A DNA stretch of 44,746 bases from Chara braunii (Eukaryota > Streptophyta > Charophyceae > Charales > Characeae): positions 614,469-659,214 of the forward strand of contig BFEA01000432.1 of assembly GCA_003427395.1 (NCBI GenBank), given 5' to 3'. Below the pieces are notes generated by a model. The model worked only from the letters and a program-made list of their open reading frames with translations, had not been told where the DNA came from and made no database searches. Made by a program: the position numbers and the translations under genes. Positions 30,296 to 41,475 of the stretch are shown piece after piece (position 1 is the first letter of the stretch; every line of letters starts with the position of its first letter).

Positions 30296-31100
30296 TGAGA
30301 TTTTCTAAATTTTTACTAAGTCATATATAAAATTTAGACAAGTTGAATTTTGAAAAGTCAAAATTTGACTACCTCCTTGGATTTGCAAAAATTTTGGAAG
30401 TGCTTCCCGTAGATAAAGTAGCTTATCAAGATTTGTACAAGACCAAGTATAACAAAAGATCCCAGAAAATGCGAGAATTGACTTAAGTTTTGGGTGGTTA
30501 TGGGAGGGTATCGGCAACCTAATCAAGAAAATAAAATAACAACCATGGAGGGGAGGGGGAGAGAAAATAAAATAAACAGTGAAATTTCAAGATAAAAATA
30601 AAAAAAACTAAATAATAAAAATAATAAATAAATAAAATATGAAAAGAAAGTGATATTTATTTTTTTAGAATTTTCGGCAGCATTTCCCTACCCCCCACGG
30701 GTTCAAGAATGTGCCAAGAGGAAGGAGAGACCAAGATAAGCACACTAAGGTTCAAAATGCCGCAAACTATAAATTTCATGAAATAAATAAATAAATAAGT
30801 AGATGAGGGGGTGAAGAAAAACTAAGTGTTGGTTGTTTTTTTTTTCCCAAAATGTTTGGCAGCATTTCGTTACCCCCATGGGGTCGAAGAGTGCCGTCAT
30901 GAAGAAAGATTAAGTAAAACTATAAAATTTTGCTAGCACTTCGCTACCCCAAGGGATCAAAATGTGTTGAAAATGACTAAGTAAAAAAAAAAAATAATAA
31001 TAATAAAAAATCATAAATTCGGCAGCACTTCGTTAACCCCACGGGGTCAAAATGTGTGTCCAAAACAAGAATGACTAACTCATAATCAGAGTTGAGGGTG
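30296..31100 (+). repeat. AT-rich GGCAGCA array, right part
   Basis: After the insertion the array continues (CTCCTTGGATTTGCAAAAAT at about 30372), then changes to units carrying GGCAGCAxTTCGxTACCCC followed by GGGGTCxAAATGTG. Cores lie at about 30676, 30858, 30933 and 31021, separated by A-rich spacers of variable length. Confidence 0.65.
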
Positions 31101-31119
31101 CCGCAAAGAAATTCGAATT

Positions 31120-31690
31120 TTTAGAATAATAAAAAATAAAATAAATTAGAAAATGAGAAAAGAAGGTGGGGAATAAGATATTTCAAATTTTTAAAAAAAG
31201 GAGGAAATATAAATAAAAAAGAAAGATAAAAGAAGAAAAACAGAAAATTTTCAAAGTTGGGGGGGAAGGGGGGATGAAAAAGTAAAAAGAAAAGAGAGAA
31301 ATAAGTGAGAAAGTGAAAAAGAGTGAAGGGGGAGATGCGGAACATGATGGGGTTGTAGTTAGGGGGGAGAAGAGGGAGAGGAGGGTGGTAGAATGGAAGA
31401 GACGGATACAAAAAAGGTGGAAAGGGGTGTATGAGATTAGTAGAAGATGGAGAGTGGGGAGGAGAGGAGAGAAAAAGGTTGTGGGAGATAAGTGAAGTGG
31501 GAAGTAGGAGGAGAGGGCAGTGGTAGGGTTGGAAGGGATGGTTAGATGATGGGGCGGGGGAGAAAAAAGAGGTTGTGGGAAAGTAGACTAGTGGTAGGAT
31601 GGTGATACCAAGCTCTTGGGTGGCCAAGAACAGAGCACTATCAAGATCTACAAGATCTTGGGATTCAAGATGCGGTTGGCCTGATGCCAC
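31120..31690. other. Purine-rich low-complexity tract
   Basis: The plus strand is strongly A/G biased from about 31130 to 31600. The 189-codon minus-strand frame across it is Phe/Pro/Ser-rich translation of this bias and not a convincing gene. Confidence 0.6.
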
Positions 31691-32130
31691 TGCAATAAAA
31701 AAAAAATATGGGGTGGGCTGAAATTTTGATTAGCCACCCAGATATCACTGTACTGCAGCACCCTAGCCAGGGGGGTCTTCAAGATCCACGGCACACTGCC
31801 ACGTGGCACTGCAGATAGGCAGCACGTGCCAGCCACATGCCCAGGCGGCAGCACCCACGACCGCCTCGGGGGGGGCGGGGGGGGGCAAATAGTTGTCTTT
31901 CCACACGCTGCTCGCCGCTCGCCGACGGGGGGGGGGTTGGGGGTAAATAGTTGTTGTGGCACCTCTTAAACAGCAGCAAGCCACAATATTAATTCGCATT
32001 GTGGCTTTGGCCAGTGTGTTAAGGCATTGGCCACGCACACGCAAGAGCAGAAGTTGCCCAGGTTCAAACGCAGGCAGCTGCAATATCTCGGATCTTAAAT
32101 AATATAATCTGGGAGCGGGGCGGGGCAGTG
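31690..32130. other. Duplicated long G runs, quadruplex-prone
   Basis: G8-C-G9 at 31868-31885 and G10-TT-G5 at 31927-31943 are each followed by xAAATAGTTGT, so the G tract and its flank are duplicated. An A10 run lies near 31696. No gene. Confidence 0.6.
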
Positions 32131-32768
32131 TAGGCGCATGCATGCGGAGGCCTTGGCCAGCTCCTTTTTTTCGCCACGTGTCAGTCTCTGCACGCTCCCG
32201 TTTTTCGCCGCTATTTCGTTGTTTTCACCTTGCAAAACCCTGAAAATCCCGGTATTGGGATTACACCGATTTCTCCCTGTTACGGGAGGGTCGGCGGGTT
32301 GGAGAGGGGACCGTTCCTGCTCTAATACCAGTATGCTGGACCCGCCGGGGGATGGTGGTCCGTCAGGATGGACTCGGAGAAGGACGGTTGACGAAGGAGG
32401 AGGTAGAGATGGAGTTGGAAGAACAACGTAGCTCTGACGCAGACTCACACGTACTCCGAGATGTGCAAAAGTGAAGAATGCGAAATACAGATTGCAACTG
32501 GGGTATACCCCTTGCGGACTGACTGGATTGGACTGGACTGGCCTGGTACGGACAGTGGTACTAGGCAGGACTGGACTGGACTGAAAAAGTACACGGCCTG
32601 TGGGGTCAGGCCACGGCCCGGTCCCACAGGCCAAACTGGCAAATAGCCAAAAAGGCCCTGGTTGTAGGCCAGGGCAGATAGAGGCCCGCTGCAAGAACAC
32701 TGTGGATGGCATGGAGCAAGGCATATCAATCTAGTAGGCAAAGCACAATGAACGAAGCCAGGAGGATT
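32131..32768. other. No gene; GGACT minisatellite at 32517-32583
   Basis: Imperfect GGACT repeats (GGACTGGACTGGCCTGG and relatives) lie within otherwise unassigned GC-rich DNA. Confidence 0.5.
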
Positions 32769-33041
32769 CTACACTACGTCTGCAGTGTGTGTAGAAGTAA
32801 GTGGGAAAGTGGTGTTGTCGAAACAAGCAAAGTTAACACTCATACTGCCGCCAGATTGAGTCCCACTCCTCCTAGCATCATCATCAATAGTGGCGTCGTT
32901 AGTGTTCCCCGCCATATTGTAGGTAAGTAGAACGATCGCACCAACACCACAACAACCGTTAACGTTCCCATTGCCGCCAGTTGGGCTCCCACTCCTCCGA
33001 GCAGCATCGTCAACAGTAGTGTTTTCAGCGTTGAGGGCCAT
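32769..33041 (-). CDS. Small hypothetical frame with internal duplication
   Basis: A minus-strand frame of 90 codons starts at the ATG ending at 33041. Its first 28 residues and residues 43-70 are paralogous: both start MA-x-N, contain DDxARRSG and GG, and end VN. The DNA duplication (about 32833-32925 and 32959-33041) keeps frame, and many differences fall at third positions. Low-complexity Gly/Asn/Asp content argues for caution. It could be the first exon of a minus-strand gene whose remainder is not visible, or a chance frame in a tandem duplication. No family recognised. Confidence 0.3.
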   Translation of the reverse strand: MALNAENTTVDDAARRSGSPTGGNGNVNGCCGVGAIVLLTYNMAGNTNDATIDDDARRSGTQSGGSMSVNFACFDNTTFPLTSTHTADVV

Positions 33042-33454
33042 CTTGTATGTTCGTCACGGTTCGTTCACGTGGCATGGTAAAGTGGTGGATGGTTGAAGGC
33101 GAAAGGTACATGGTAAATGGTAAATGGTACGAGCTGTGTAGAGGCCACCAGAATGCGGCGGCCACTGAGCACAAAGGCGCTCCCTCCACCACTTAAGGAG
33201 CAGGTGTGACCATGCACTTTTTCCTGGGCCATTGCCATACCCTAGGACCTAGTGGGGTGAGCTACACGATGACGATGTATCGTCCCACCTCGCGTCGCTT
33301 GCTCTACTCACTCCGGCTAGCACTGCCGCTACTAGCTGTACCGCAAACAGTGGCGCAGCGCTAGTGCACACGCAGCCGAAGTCCCCATGCCCTCATGACT
33401 TCTCCCTAGAAGCTACTTTTGAATTTATTGATGATGTTTCTTTTCCGGTTAGAC
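33042..33454. other. No recognisable gene
   Basis: Contains short GGTAAATGGTAAATGGTA repeats near 33110 and otherwise unassigned DNA. Confidence 0.4.
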
Positions 33455-33577
33455 TGTGGGGACCCGACCCCAAATGAATTCAATAAGTGACGTTGGGCCC
33501 TTTTCCCAACACGTGCTGCTCCCACGAGTAGAATGGGGCTTTGTTTTGTGAAAAAAAAGAAGAAGAAAAAAAAAAAG
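33455..33577 (+). mobile_element. LINE 3' tail fragment
   Basis: Carries a tail hairpin with a perfect 6-bp stem (GTTGGG, loop CCCTTTT, CCCAAC; 33492-33510), then GTGCTGCTCCCACGAGTAGA as in the 1774 copy, then an A-rich tail from about 33549. Confidence 0.65.
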
Positions 33578-33645
33578 ACAAAAACGTGACGGTTGCATCT
33601 GGCCATGTTCTAGCAGGAAGTTCATTCTCAGTTTGCACATTTCGA

Positions 33646-33660
33646 GAGTGGTGGGTGTGG
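33646..33660 (+). repeat. Target-site duplication, left copy
   Basis: GAGTGGTGGGTGTGG, identical to 40831-40845. It marks the left edge of the complete LINE. Confidence 0.85.
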
Positions 33661-34164
33661 GAGGCGGTCCAGGCACCACGTCGGTTGACGTGCACAGCGC
33701 AACTCTTCGCGGCAGTCCCGATGACCACGACTCGTATCGTCAACACCAAGGTTGGACATCGCGCCGCTTGACCCCATAGTTCGCTATGGCGGTTATGGTC
33801 ATGGATACTGGCCCCCACATCGGGTAGGCAACGTCCTCCATGAGGTCGGGTATTCCCCCCTGTTAGCGGCCTGGTTCTTGCCGCCCCCAGCCGAACCTTT
33901 AGAAGCATTGGAGCTTTGGAAGCCTTTTGACAACAAGAAGAGACGTGAAGATGATTACAGTTACGTCCAGAAGACCCCCCCCTACGTCAGGGGCTACGTG
34001 AACTTGGAATCGTCTTCGTTGGGTATACAGCGAACCCCTCCTCTCTTCCCTGCCCCTCTAGTTTGGTAATTACTAAGTATTTATTCGAGTTGGTTTGCTG
34101 CCTCTGACAGATATTGTGTGCGCTGTAGTGGTCAATTAGAGCGAAAGTACGGTTAGTAAGACAG

Positions 34165-36168
34165 ATGGAGGAGTCAACAACGGCCAAACGGGTTTTCTCG
34201 CAGGAGGAGAAAAAACAGATCGGCAGCCTCCTTGACGCATGTTTCAAGGACGGGATCTTCCCGACCGGTCTTAAAATTGGGGTTGCACAATTGAGCGATG
34301 ATATTGCACGTTTTGATCTGAATGAAGAATTCTCGGAATTGAATATTCAGTGGTTGAAAAACCATGCGGTGACGATCATATTTGAAAACGAAGCTACGAC
34401 TCTGTCCAATTCACTAAAAAAGAAATTGGTGAGGGTTTACGATAATGCATGGTACGATGCCGGGATTATAGAAGAATCAGTGACGAGGGGAAGATACCAG
34501 AGCGAAGGAAAGAACCTGGTTTCCTTCGTCTCGTTAGAGAGTTCGATCATTCAATGGATGTTCACAAAAAAAGAAGATACAATCCACTGCGATGACAAGG
34601 ATTATGACATCCGCTTTCTCCCATGGATGACGTTGGCCGAGATGAAGGTCTTCACGGACAGCGGCTCTAAAGTGTTGTGGGTGCGTTGCCTGAGAGTCCC
34701 TCTGCAGCTGATGTCCACCCTAAGGGTGGCTATCGAAGATACCTTTGGTCAAGTTCTGAAGGCGTACCCTACAGAACAGGACGACGAGGAACCAGAGCTA
34801 GGAAGTGTCCGCTTCGATCTGGACCCTGCCGCACAACCAAGAATTTGTGGTAGGTTTGCGGTAGGTATTCCAAATCAAGGTGATTTCTATTTCGAAGTTT
34901 TGTCAGCAGATACACCTTGGTGTAATACCTGTCGCACCTTTTATCACGTGGAAGCTAACGACACCTGCCCAGCCAAAGAGATAAATCCATTTGAAAATCC
35001 GGGTCCACGCCAACCCCCAGATCCGCCGTTCTCTTGTTTCATAGCGGTGGGGAGTCTCGCCCCACAAACGGCTTCCGTCGTCTCCCGCGGGGAGTGTGGA
35101 ATGACTTATCCCAGTCAGAAAAGCCTGGTCAGCGGCAAAATAGCAGGAGAGGAGACAGGCAAAGAAAGAGCAAAGGGAGAGTAAACAAGGAGGACATCCG
35201 CAAAGGATCGGATCAAAACGGGTTGGACCAAAAGAATAAGGGCAAGGTCGGAGGAAAAAAAAAGGAAAGGGAGTTGGAGAGAGAAAAAGAAAAGGAGAGA
35301 GAAAGAGCAAAAGAGAAAGATCGGGAGAAAGAGGCGGAGAGGGATAGGGAGAGGGAGAAGGAAAGAGAAAAGGAAAGAGAAAAGGAAAGAGAAAAAGGAA
35401 GGGAGAGAATCGCGGAGAAAAAAAGGGAGATGGATCGGGATCGTGAAAGATCTAACGAAAGGGAAAGGGCAGGATGGATGGCGGTGGCAAAGGAAAAAGG
35501 AATGAAAGGGATACAAAAATCGCCACATGACAAAGATGTTGTAATGACAATTCTCGAAAAATCGACAGTCTCCTCCTCTACAGGTGGGAGCGGTGTCGGG
35601 GGAGGGGACGTGCGAAGAGATGAAGGATTCAAACCCCCCCCACTTCCGAGTGGATTAACTCTGGCTGACCCTGTAGAAACACTGGAACGGACGGACTTGA
35701 ATATCCAAAAGATTTTGATCCCGCTTATTTGTGTTAACTCCAACAAAGGGGTTATGTTGATGGCAACACAGCTTGCCAATGACCTTTTGGAACTCCCAAC
35801 AACGGACGCAGAGGGAGCCTTGACCGAAATGGCAATCTTGAAAAAGGTTAAGCCATTAATTCCTAATTTTATTTCCGACAGTAAGAGTCGGCTGCTATAC
35901 GACAGAAGATGGAAATGAGATTAAGGCGACACTGTACTTTGTGTTTCTGGAAGCGAAGATTGATAATCAGACAATGCAACAGTTGACCACAATGGACAAG
36001 GACTGGTTTCCTTTGTCCATTTTGGACTCCCCGACCAACGAGAACTTGAATATGATAATATTCAAACAAACCATGACAGCTACCACGATTGCACAGTGGC
36101 TGGCAACAGCGGCATACAAGGATGTGATCTTTCAGCCAAAATTTCCGAATTTGCTGCGCGTGCCCTGA
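34165..36168 (+). pseudogene. LINE ORF1 with zinc knuckle and charged repeats, frameshifted
   Basis: The start is the ATG at 34165. Residues 1-250 are a globular region whose layout resembles the DUF4283-type domain of plant LINE ORF1 proteins. A zinc-knuckle-like CNTC...H...C follows at about 34921-34968 (spacing C-x2-C-x4-H-x6-C, the last gap longer than the usual x4). Near 35025 coding passes to a second frame, with Gln/Arg-rich sequence and then a long Glu-Arg-Lys tract (about 35255-35470) likely to form a helix or coiled coil. Near 35880 it shifts again to a third frame ending at 36168. ORF1 proteins bind the element's RNA. Two frameshifts make this copy defective. Confidence 0.75.
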
Positions 36169-36229
36169 TTGGAACAACAGAATCTGAAGGGGGGAGAAGG
36201 TTCCCGCCGTTGAAAACAATTGTACATGA

Positions 36230-39200
36230 ATGCCCCTGGCATTGGCCGAATCCAAAAGTCCTCCGGCATTTCAGGGACCTATGCTGCCTAAGGGCGCTCT
36301 ACGCATAGTGTCGTGGAATATCAGAGGTTTGTGTGACACGAATAACAAACATAAAAGGGAACGATTAAAATCATGGTTGCATGTTAACAAGATAGTCATA
36401 GCCTGCATACAGGAGTCCAAACTGGATGAGCGCAGACTGTCCATTGACTCCACATGGTGGTCAGGGTCACAAGTCTGGGCCCCAACGAGAGGACAGGCGG
36501 GGGATGTCGGGACATGTGGGGGCACAAAAATTCTGATACATAGGGACTTGGAAACCACGATAATCGACCAAATGGTTGATATCTGGGGTCGATGGGTTTG
36601 GGTCAAACTAACGGTGGGGGAGGAGGACTGGACAATTATGTCCTTGTACCTCCCGACAGATTGTAACGAACGGGCACGTTTTATTGCAGACCTCCTCAGC
36701 TTGATCCCAAATTCTGATCACTTGATATTGACCGCATATTGAAATACTGTACTGAACCCGGGACTGGATAGCCCGAGGGTGACCCCAATAAGAACAGATG
36801 CGAGACTATTACAGGCGTTTATAATATCTCATAACTTAACATATGTCTTTCGAACTCTCCAACCAGAGAGCCACGGGTATACCTGGTTTGGGTCCAAGTC
36901 CCCTCCAGCCCGCAGGAGATTGGACTATCTGTTGGTGAGGGGTAGTTCGTGGAACAGTTGCATGAAAATAAAAGTAGGTTTGTCCTACATCTCTGACCAT
37001 CGTCCAGTACAAGCGGAGTTCCAGCTGCCACAGGAAAAACGCTTTGGCCCTTCATATTTTAAGTTTAACACCGACCATCTGAAAGACGAGTGGATTCAAA
37101 AGCATTTGGACCAATGGCCCAGTGCTCGCCACCTATTTACAGATGATGCCCGCTGGCTGGAGGTAGGGTTCAAAATCCTGTAAGGGTCTCTCAGCAATAT
37201 ATCCAAGATCAAAGCTATAAGAAACCGGTCTGCTGAAACCACACTATTAGCTGAGATTCAGAAAGCAGAAGCAGAACTGGGTAAACACCCGGTCTCAGAT
37301 GCGTATTGGTCAGCCAAACGCAGACGTGGGATTATGAAGTTGGAAAAACTTGAGAAAAAAAAACAAGAACAATGGTCGCAATGGTTGGCCCAACGCAACA
37401 TCATCGTTGGAGATAGAATGACGAAGGACACATTTCAAAGATTAATTCTTCAAAAATTCAGGCCGCCCATGAATCAGTTAGCCCACCCGTTCGCTACCCT
37501 ACAGACGTTGACTGCGGATGTACATCAGATGTGTGAATACGCTAAACTGTATTTTCATGATATTTTAACTACAAGGCGTCCCTTTGATGGTATAGACTCA
37601 GATCTGAGAGAGAATTCAGACTTCTGGGACCTTACAAGGGCAAGGGTCTCCCCTCAGGCAAAACTGGATTTGGATAGACTAGTCACTTCCGAAGAACTGT
37701 TGCAGGCAGCGAAAAGGATGGCCACAGGGAAGTGCCCCGGGGACGATGGTCTACTAGTTGAAGTATATTTACCTGTGTGGCTGCAGATCAGTCCTTTTTT
37801 GGTAAAATGTTACAACGATGTACTGGTAGGGGAAAACTTAACGAAATGAATGATGAATGGGATTATTTCCTTAGTTTATAAGAAAGGGGAAAAATCAGAA
37901 ATAAGGAACTGGCGTCCAATCTCAGTCCTTAATGTGTCATATAAAATTCTAGCTAAAAAATTGGCGTTGCGGCTAGCGAGATACCTTCCGGACCTAATTC
38001 AGAAAGAGCAAGAGGTCCTTGTGAAAAACAGATCTATAATAGATAACATAGCTAGTACAATTCAAGCCCTGAAAGTAATTGCTTCGGAGAACCTGAATGT
38101 TGTAGTCCTTCTCCTGGACATGGAGAAGGCATACGACAGGGTGGGGTGGGCCTTTGTGATGACCACCCTGAAGCATATGGGGTTTGGATAAATGTTTTCT
38201 CGCTGGATAGCTACAATGTACTCTACAGCGACTGCTTCAGTGATGGTCAATGGATACAAATCCCACCATTTTCCCTTATCACGATCTCTTCGACAGGGTT
38301 GTTCGTTAGCCCCGTTGCTCTTCGTGATTCATATGGAAGTTCTGCTGAACAATATCCGGTATAAAGAGCAGATTGTAGGGCTCAAACTGTATAACCAGAT
38401 TCAGTGGAAGGGTGAAGCTTTGGCTGATGATTTGACCATTGCATGTGCCAATAGGAGACCGTCCTTAATTGCGCTTAGGAAAGTCTTGAATGTGTACAGC
38501 GATCTGTCAGAGACTTCGATCAACTGGAATAAATCTACTTACTTTTTACCTAAAGACTATGAGTTGGAAGTGAATTGGGGTATTAAATAGGTGCCCGCTG
38601 ATTCATCTGAGTGGTTCCTTGGCATACAGGTGGCGCTAGTCAACAATGCTGATTTTCAAGACTTTATGCTGGTGGAGAAATTTGTGAACAGGCTGTCAAG
38701 TTGGAGTTTACAAAAGACATTTTCCCTTGTTCGGAAGAGCCTTGGTGATTCAAGCTGCAGGCTTTGCGGTCATGTGGTTTGTTCTAGCAACACATCTACT
38801 AGGGGATAAGGCCTACAAAGATATCAAGAAAGTGGCTGCTAGGATGCTATGGAAACCAGAAGTTACGGAAGATCAGAGTTTCTTCTCCAAAGTGGCGGGG
38901 GAAACTGTTTGTCACCCCAAGGATGAAGGGGGTCTAGGTCTGCTTGATCCAAAACAGCAGAATCTCGCGTTGTTAGCCAAGTGGCCGGTGAAGGCCCTTT
39001 TGGAAGACCTGGAGTCCCCATGGCTTTCATTGGCAATTTATATTTTGAGTAAAAAATGGAACCTTAGTAGGCCGCAAGACATCTTAGCGTGTCTGCTCAT
39101 CAGATCCTTTGTGAATAAGAAAGGCAAATCCGTCTTTTGGTGCAATATTCTGACAGTCTGACAAAAGATGTTTCCAACAGTAAGAGAGAGTCCGGACTCG

Positions 39201-40574
39201 AAAGAATCGGTCATGAGTCAGATACTTTTCGAAAATCCTCTGATTTTGAGTTCCACAGGTCTCCCGTTCTCTGCTCATGACTCGACCGAGAATTTTGGCA
39301 AAGCCTGGGTAGAGAAAGGGGTTGTACGAGTCAGTGACATCTGGGATGAGCGAGCGATGAAATGGAAAGATTACGCTCAGATTAAAGACAGCCTTGGTAG
39401 GTTGAGGAACATTGCTGCTTGAGAGAAGGCCTTACAAAATGCTATCCCCCAAAGTTGGATTGGTCTACTGGTTGGTGGCATAATTCTTACAGATAACTTG
39501 TGGCTAACCTCACAGGTTTAGAAGGATGTGGTCCTGCAGGTCAAAGCAGACCTGGGGGAAGATGGCTGGATGGTAACTTAGTGGCTATTAGCTAACGATT
39601 TTTCCTACAGCAGAGCATTGATGCAAGGGGGCGATGTTAGATTGGACACCCTGCAGGGCTACTCGGAAGTCATGGTCAGAACGAAGACACAGAGAGCTCC
39701 AGCGGGAGGTACTTTGATAGTAAGAGTCTCTCTGCCGAGAGGCTTGACCACAGTAAAGCTAGCTCCGACAGATTGGAGGACGGTAGGTTGGTGGCACAGA
39801 CAAAAAAAAGCAGATCTTGGGACTGGACGAGTACAGGACCAGAGAAGGTACATGCTTATTGTGACAAAAAGTCAAAAAATCGCCCCAAGGGGTGGTGGCC
39901 AAGCGAAGGCAAGATCAGGGTCTACTGGCCATATCTGAAGAACAACTCCGGTCCTTCTGGCAGCAGATTAAACAACTTCCGTCGCAGCGGCTCTTATGTG
40001 GCTACAATCTATGCTAGCAACAACCTCAGCAGTATGTCTGGCCGCCAAAGGAATGGAAATTCCCGCCTCCTATGTTAGATGCAGATGGATGTGAGAAGAT
40101 TCATGCCATCTGTGGCTGACATGTCCGGCGTCGAGGAGAATATGGGATTGGTGGATCCAACATTGGGATCGGATCACGGAGGGCAAGTTTGCCTGGTCGG
40201 ATGACTGGATCCTGAACGGAATTCAGGAGAAGGCAAACGAGAAGGCAGGCCACTGGCAGTATGTAGCACAGGTGGCTCGTGCAATCCTTATGAAAATAAT
40301 ATAGGATGACATAAATGATTAACTTTTCAAAAACAAGTTCATCTGAGACAATGCCATCAAGAACATGGTAACTCAGCAACTCAGACGTACAATTCGTAGT
40401 AACTGGCTCCGCAGAAATAATGGAGGCGACAAGTACAGGGTGAAGAAATGGTTCGGAAACACATGGGGAAGGGAGTCCAGATTAGTCAAGCTTACTGCAG
40501 AAGGCAGGTTATGCTTTTCGCCCTGGCTCCTCACCCCAGCTGGCCACTGGGAGCGATTTAGCTCCCCTCCGTAA
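36230..40574 (+). pseudogene. LINE ORF2: APE endonuclease, reverse transcriptase, zf-RVT
   Basis: The endonuclease begins near 36300 (RIVSWNIRGL, then IACIQESKL) and ends with RRRLDYLL (about 36922) and SDHRPV (about 36998). Reverse transcriptase: NWRPISVLN (about 37907), motif A LLLDMEKAYD with Asp at 38117, motif B RSLRQGCSLAPLLF (about 38282), and motif C LADD with the Asp pair at 38426-38431 (Leu where F/Y is usual). The zf-RVT region spans about 40080-40300 (HLWLTCPASRRIWDWW). The frame is constant to about 38740, then shifts once and stays to 40574. In-frame stops lie at 36740, 37181, 37847, 38189, 38588, 39159, 39420 and several beyond. The stop at 36740 falls in the GD-W/F-N position of the endonuclease. 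Confidence 0.85.
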
Positions 40575-40689
40575 CTCAGGTTTATCATCTAGAGTTTCAG
40601 AAGTGGTATCCATGATATGATACAGTAGTGAACCTTGCATGTTGAGGCTATACCCTTTCGTTTTTAGTTTTGAAGAGTACTTTGGGACA

Positions 40690-40706
40690 CTGGACCCGGT
40701 TTCCAG
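40690..40706 (+). other. LINE 3'-tail hairpin of the complete element
   Basis: CTGGA, loop CCCGGTT, TCCAG: a perfect 5-bp stem about 107 bp before the poly(A). It corresponds to the hairpins in the other tails. Confidence 0.65.
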
Positions 40707-40830
40707 AAGCCTATAGCTGGGTAATGGCCCGAGCACGTTGTGTACGGGGTTGATATGTGGGGTGTTTTCCCGGGCCCCTGTCCCTCACTTGGATTGGAAT
40801 GGTTCAATTCTCCAAAAAAAAAAAAAAAAA

Positions 40831-40845
40831 GAGTGGTGGGTGTGG
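40831..40845 (+). repeat. Target-site duplication, right copy
   Basis: Identical to 33646-33660, directly after the poly(A). Confidence 0.85.
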
Positions 40846-41475
40846 CGACGCCCTTGCGCTGATGAGAGATCGGTCGGCAGGGAGATCGAGGGGCAAAGTC
40901 CCACAACCTCCAGCAGCGTCGAGTCTCCTAAAGAAACGCCCGAAATGGGACGCGTTTGTGGACATGTGCAGAACATCACTTTGAGTTCCTCAGCCACACA
41001 CCCCGCGAAACACGTCCAGATTCGGGCTTTTAGGAAGCTCAAAGCCGCTACCGCGGGCCTTGAGGAAACTCAAAGCCGCTACCGTTTTCCCCGAGCATAC
41101 CGACCCTGAAAATGAACGTATACAGGTTTCCGGCCCGATACAGATGAGGGTGCGTCATGTTCGGGGGAAGAAGGTAGTAGTGGGACTTGGCCCCAGGTCG
41201 TAGCGGGACGCTAACGGTAGTGGAGAACGAGGACGAAAAAAAAAAAGCAAAAAAAAGCAAAAAAAACAAAAGGAAAAACGAGGACGTTCGTACAACGTTA
41301 CAGGAAGGAAAAGAAGGCCGCGTTGGACGTCAGGGGTAGTTGGTGCGTACATCACGGCCATCGGGGATTTGAATTGCATCTGGACATGTAGGTGGTCCAG
41401 ATGCATTCAAAATTCTACCCGACCGGATGGCGGGTGGCACAAGTACTATAGGCCCAGAGTACTTGTAGTTTCAAA
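40846..41475. other. Non-coding flank with hairpin at 41373-41412
   Basis: A 14-bp hairpin with one bulge (GCATCTGGAC with GTCCAGATGC) lies at 41373-41412. The part around 40945-41035 (GTGGACATGTGCAG, AAACACGTCCAGATTCGGG) is a diverged relative of 41535-41610. No gene. Confidence 0.5.

Larger units (their letters stand above)
33661..40830 (+). mobile_element. Complete L1-type LINE, mutated
   Basis: About 7.17 kb bounded by a perfect 15-bp target-site duplication (33646-33660 and 40831-40845). Order: 5' UTR of about 500 bp, ORF1 remnant (34165-36168), ORF2 remnant (36230-40574), 3' UTR with tail hairpin at 40690-40706, and A17 at 40814-40830. LINEs move by endonuclease nicking and target-primed reverse transcription, which gives this structure. 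Both ORFs carry frameshifts and stops, so this copy cannot move by its own proteins. The intact duplication suggests moderate age. Confidence 0.9.

Noticed and set aside
31121-31690. 189-codon minus-strand open frame rich in Phe, Pro and Ser
   Set aside because: Produced by the purine bias of the plus strand. Low complexity, no start context or domain.
35213-35779. 188-codon minus-strand frame rich in Ser, Phe and Leu
   Set aside because: Antisense shadow of the Glu-Arg-Lys tract of LINE ORF1.
40859-40900. CTGATGA sequence as possible hammerhead core
   Set aside because: No stem II and no GAAA nearby. Other plus-strand CTGATGA matches (3957, 17055, 26298) fail for the same reasons.
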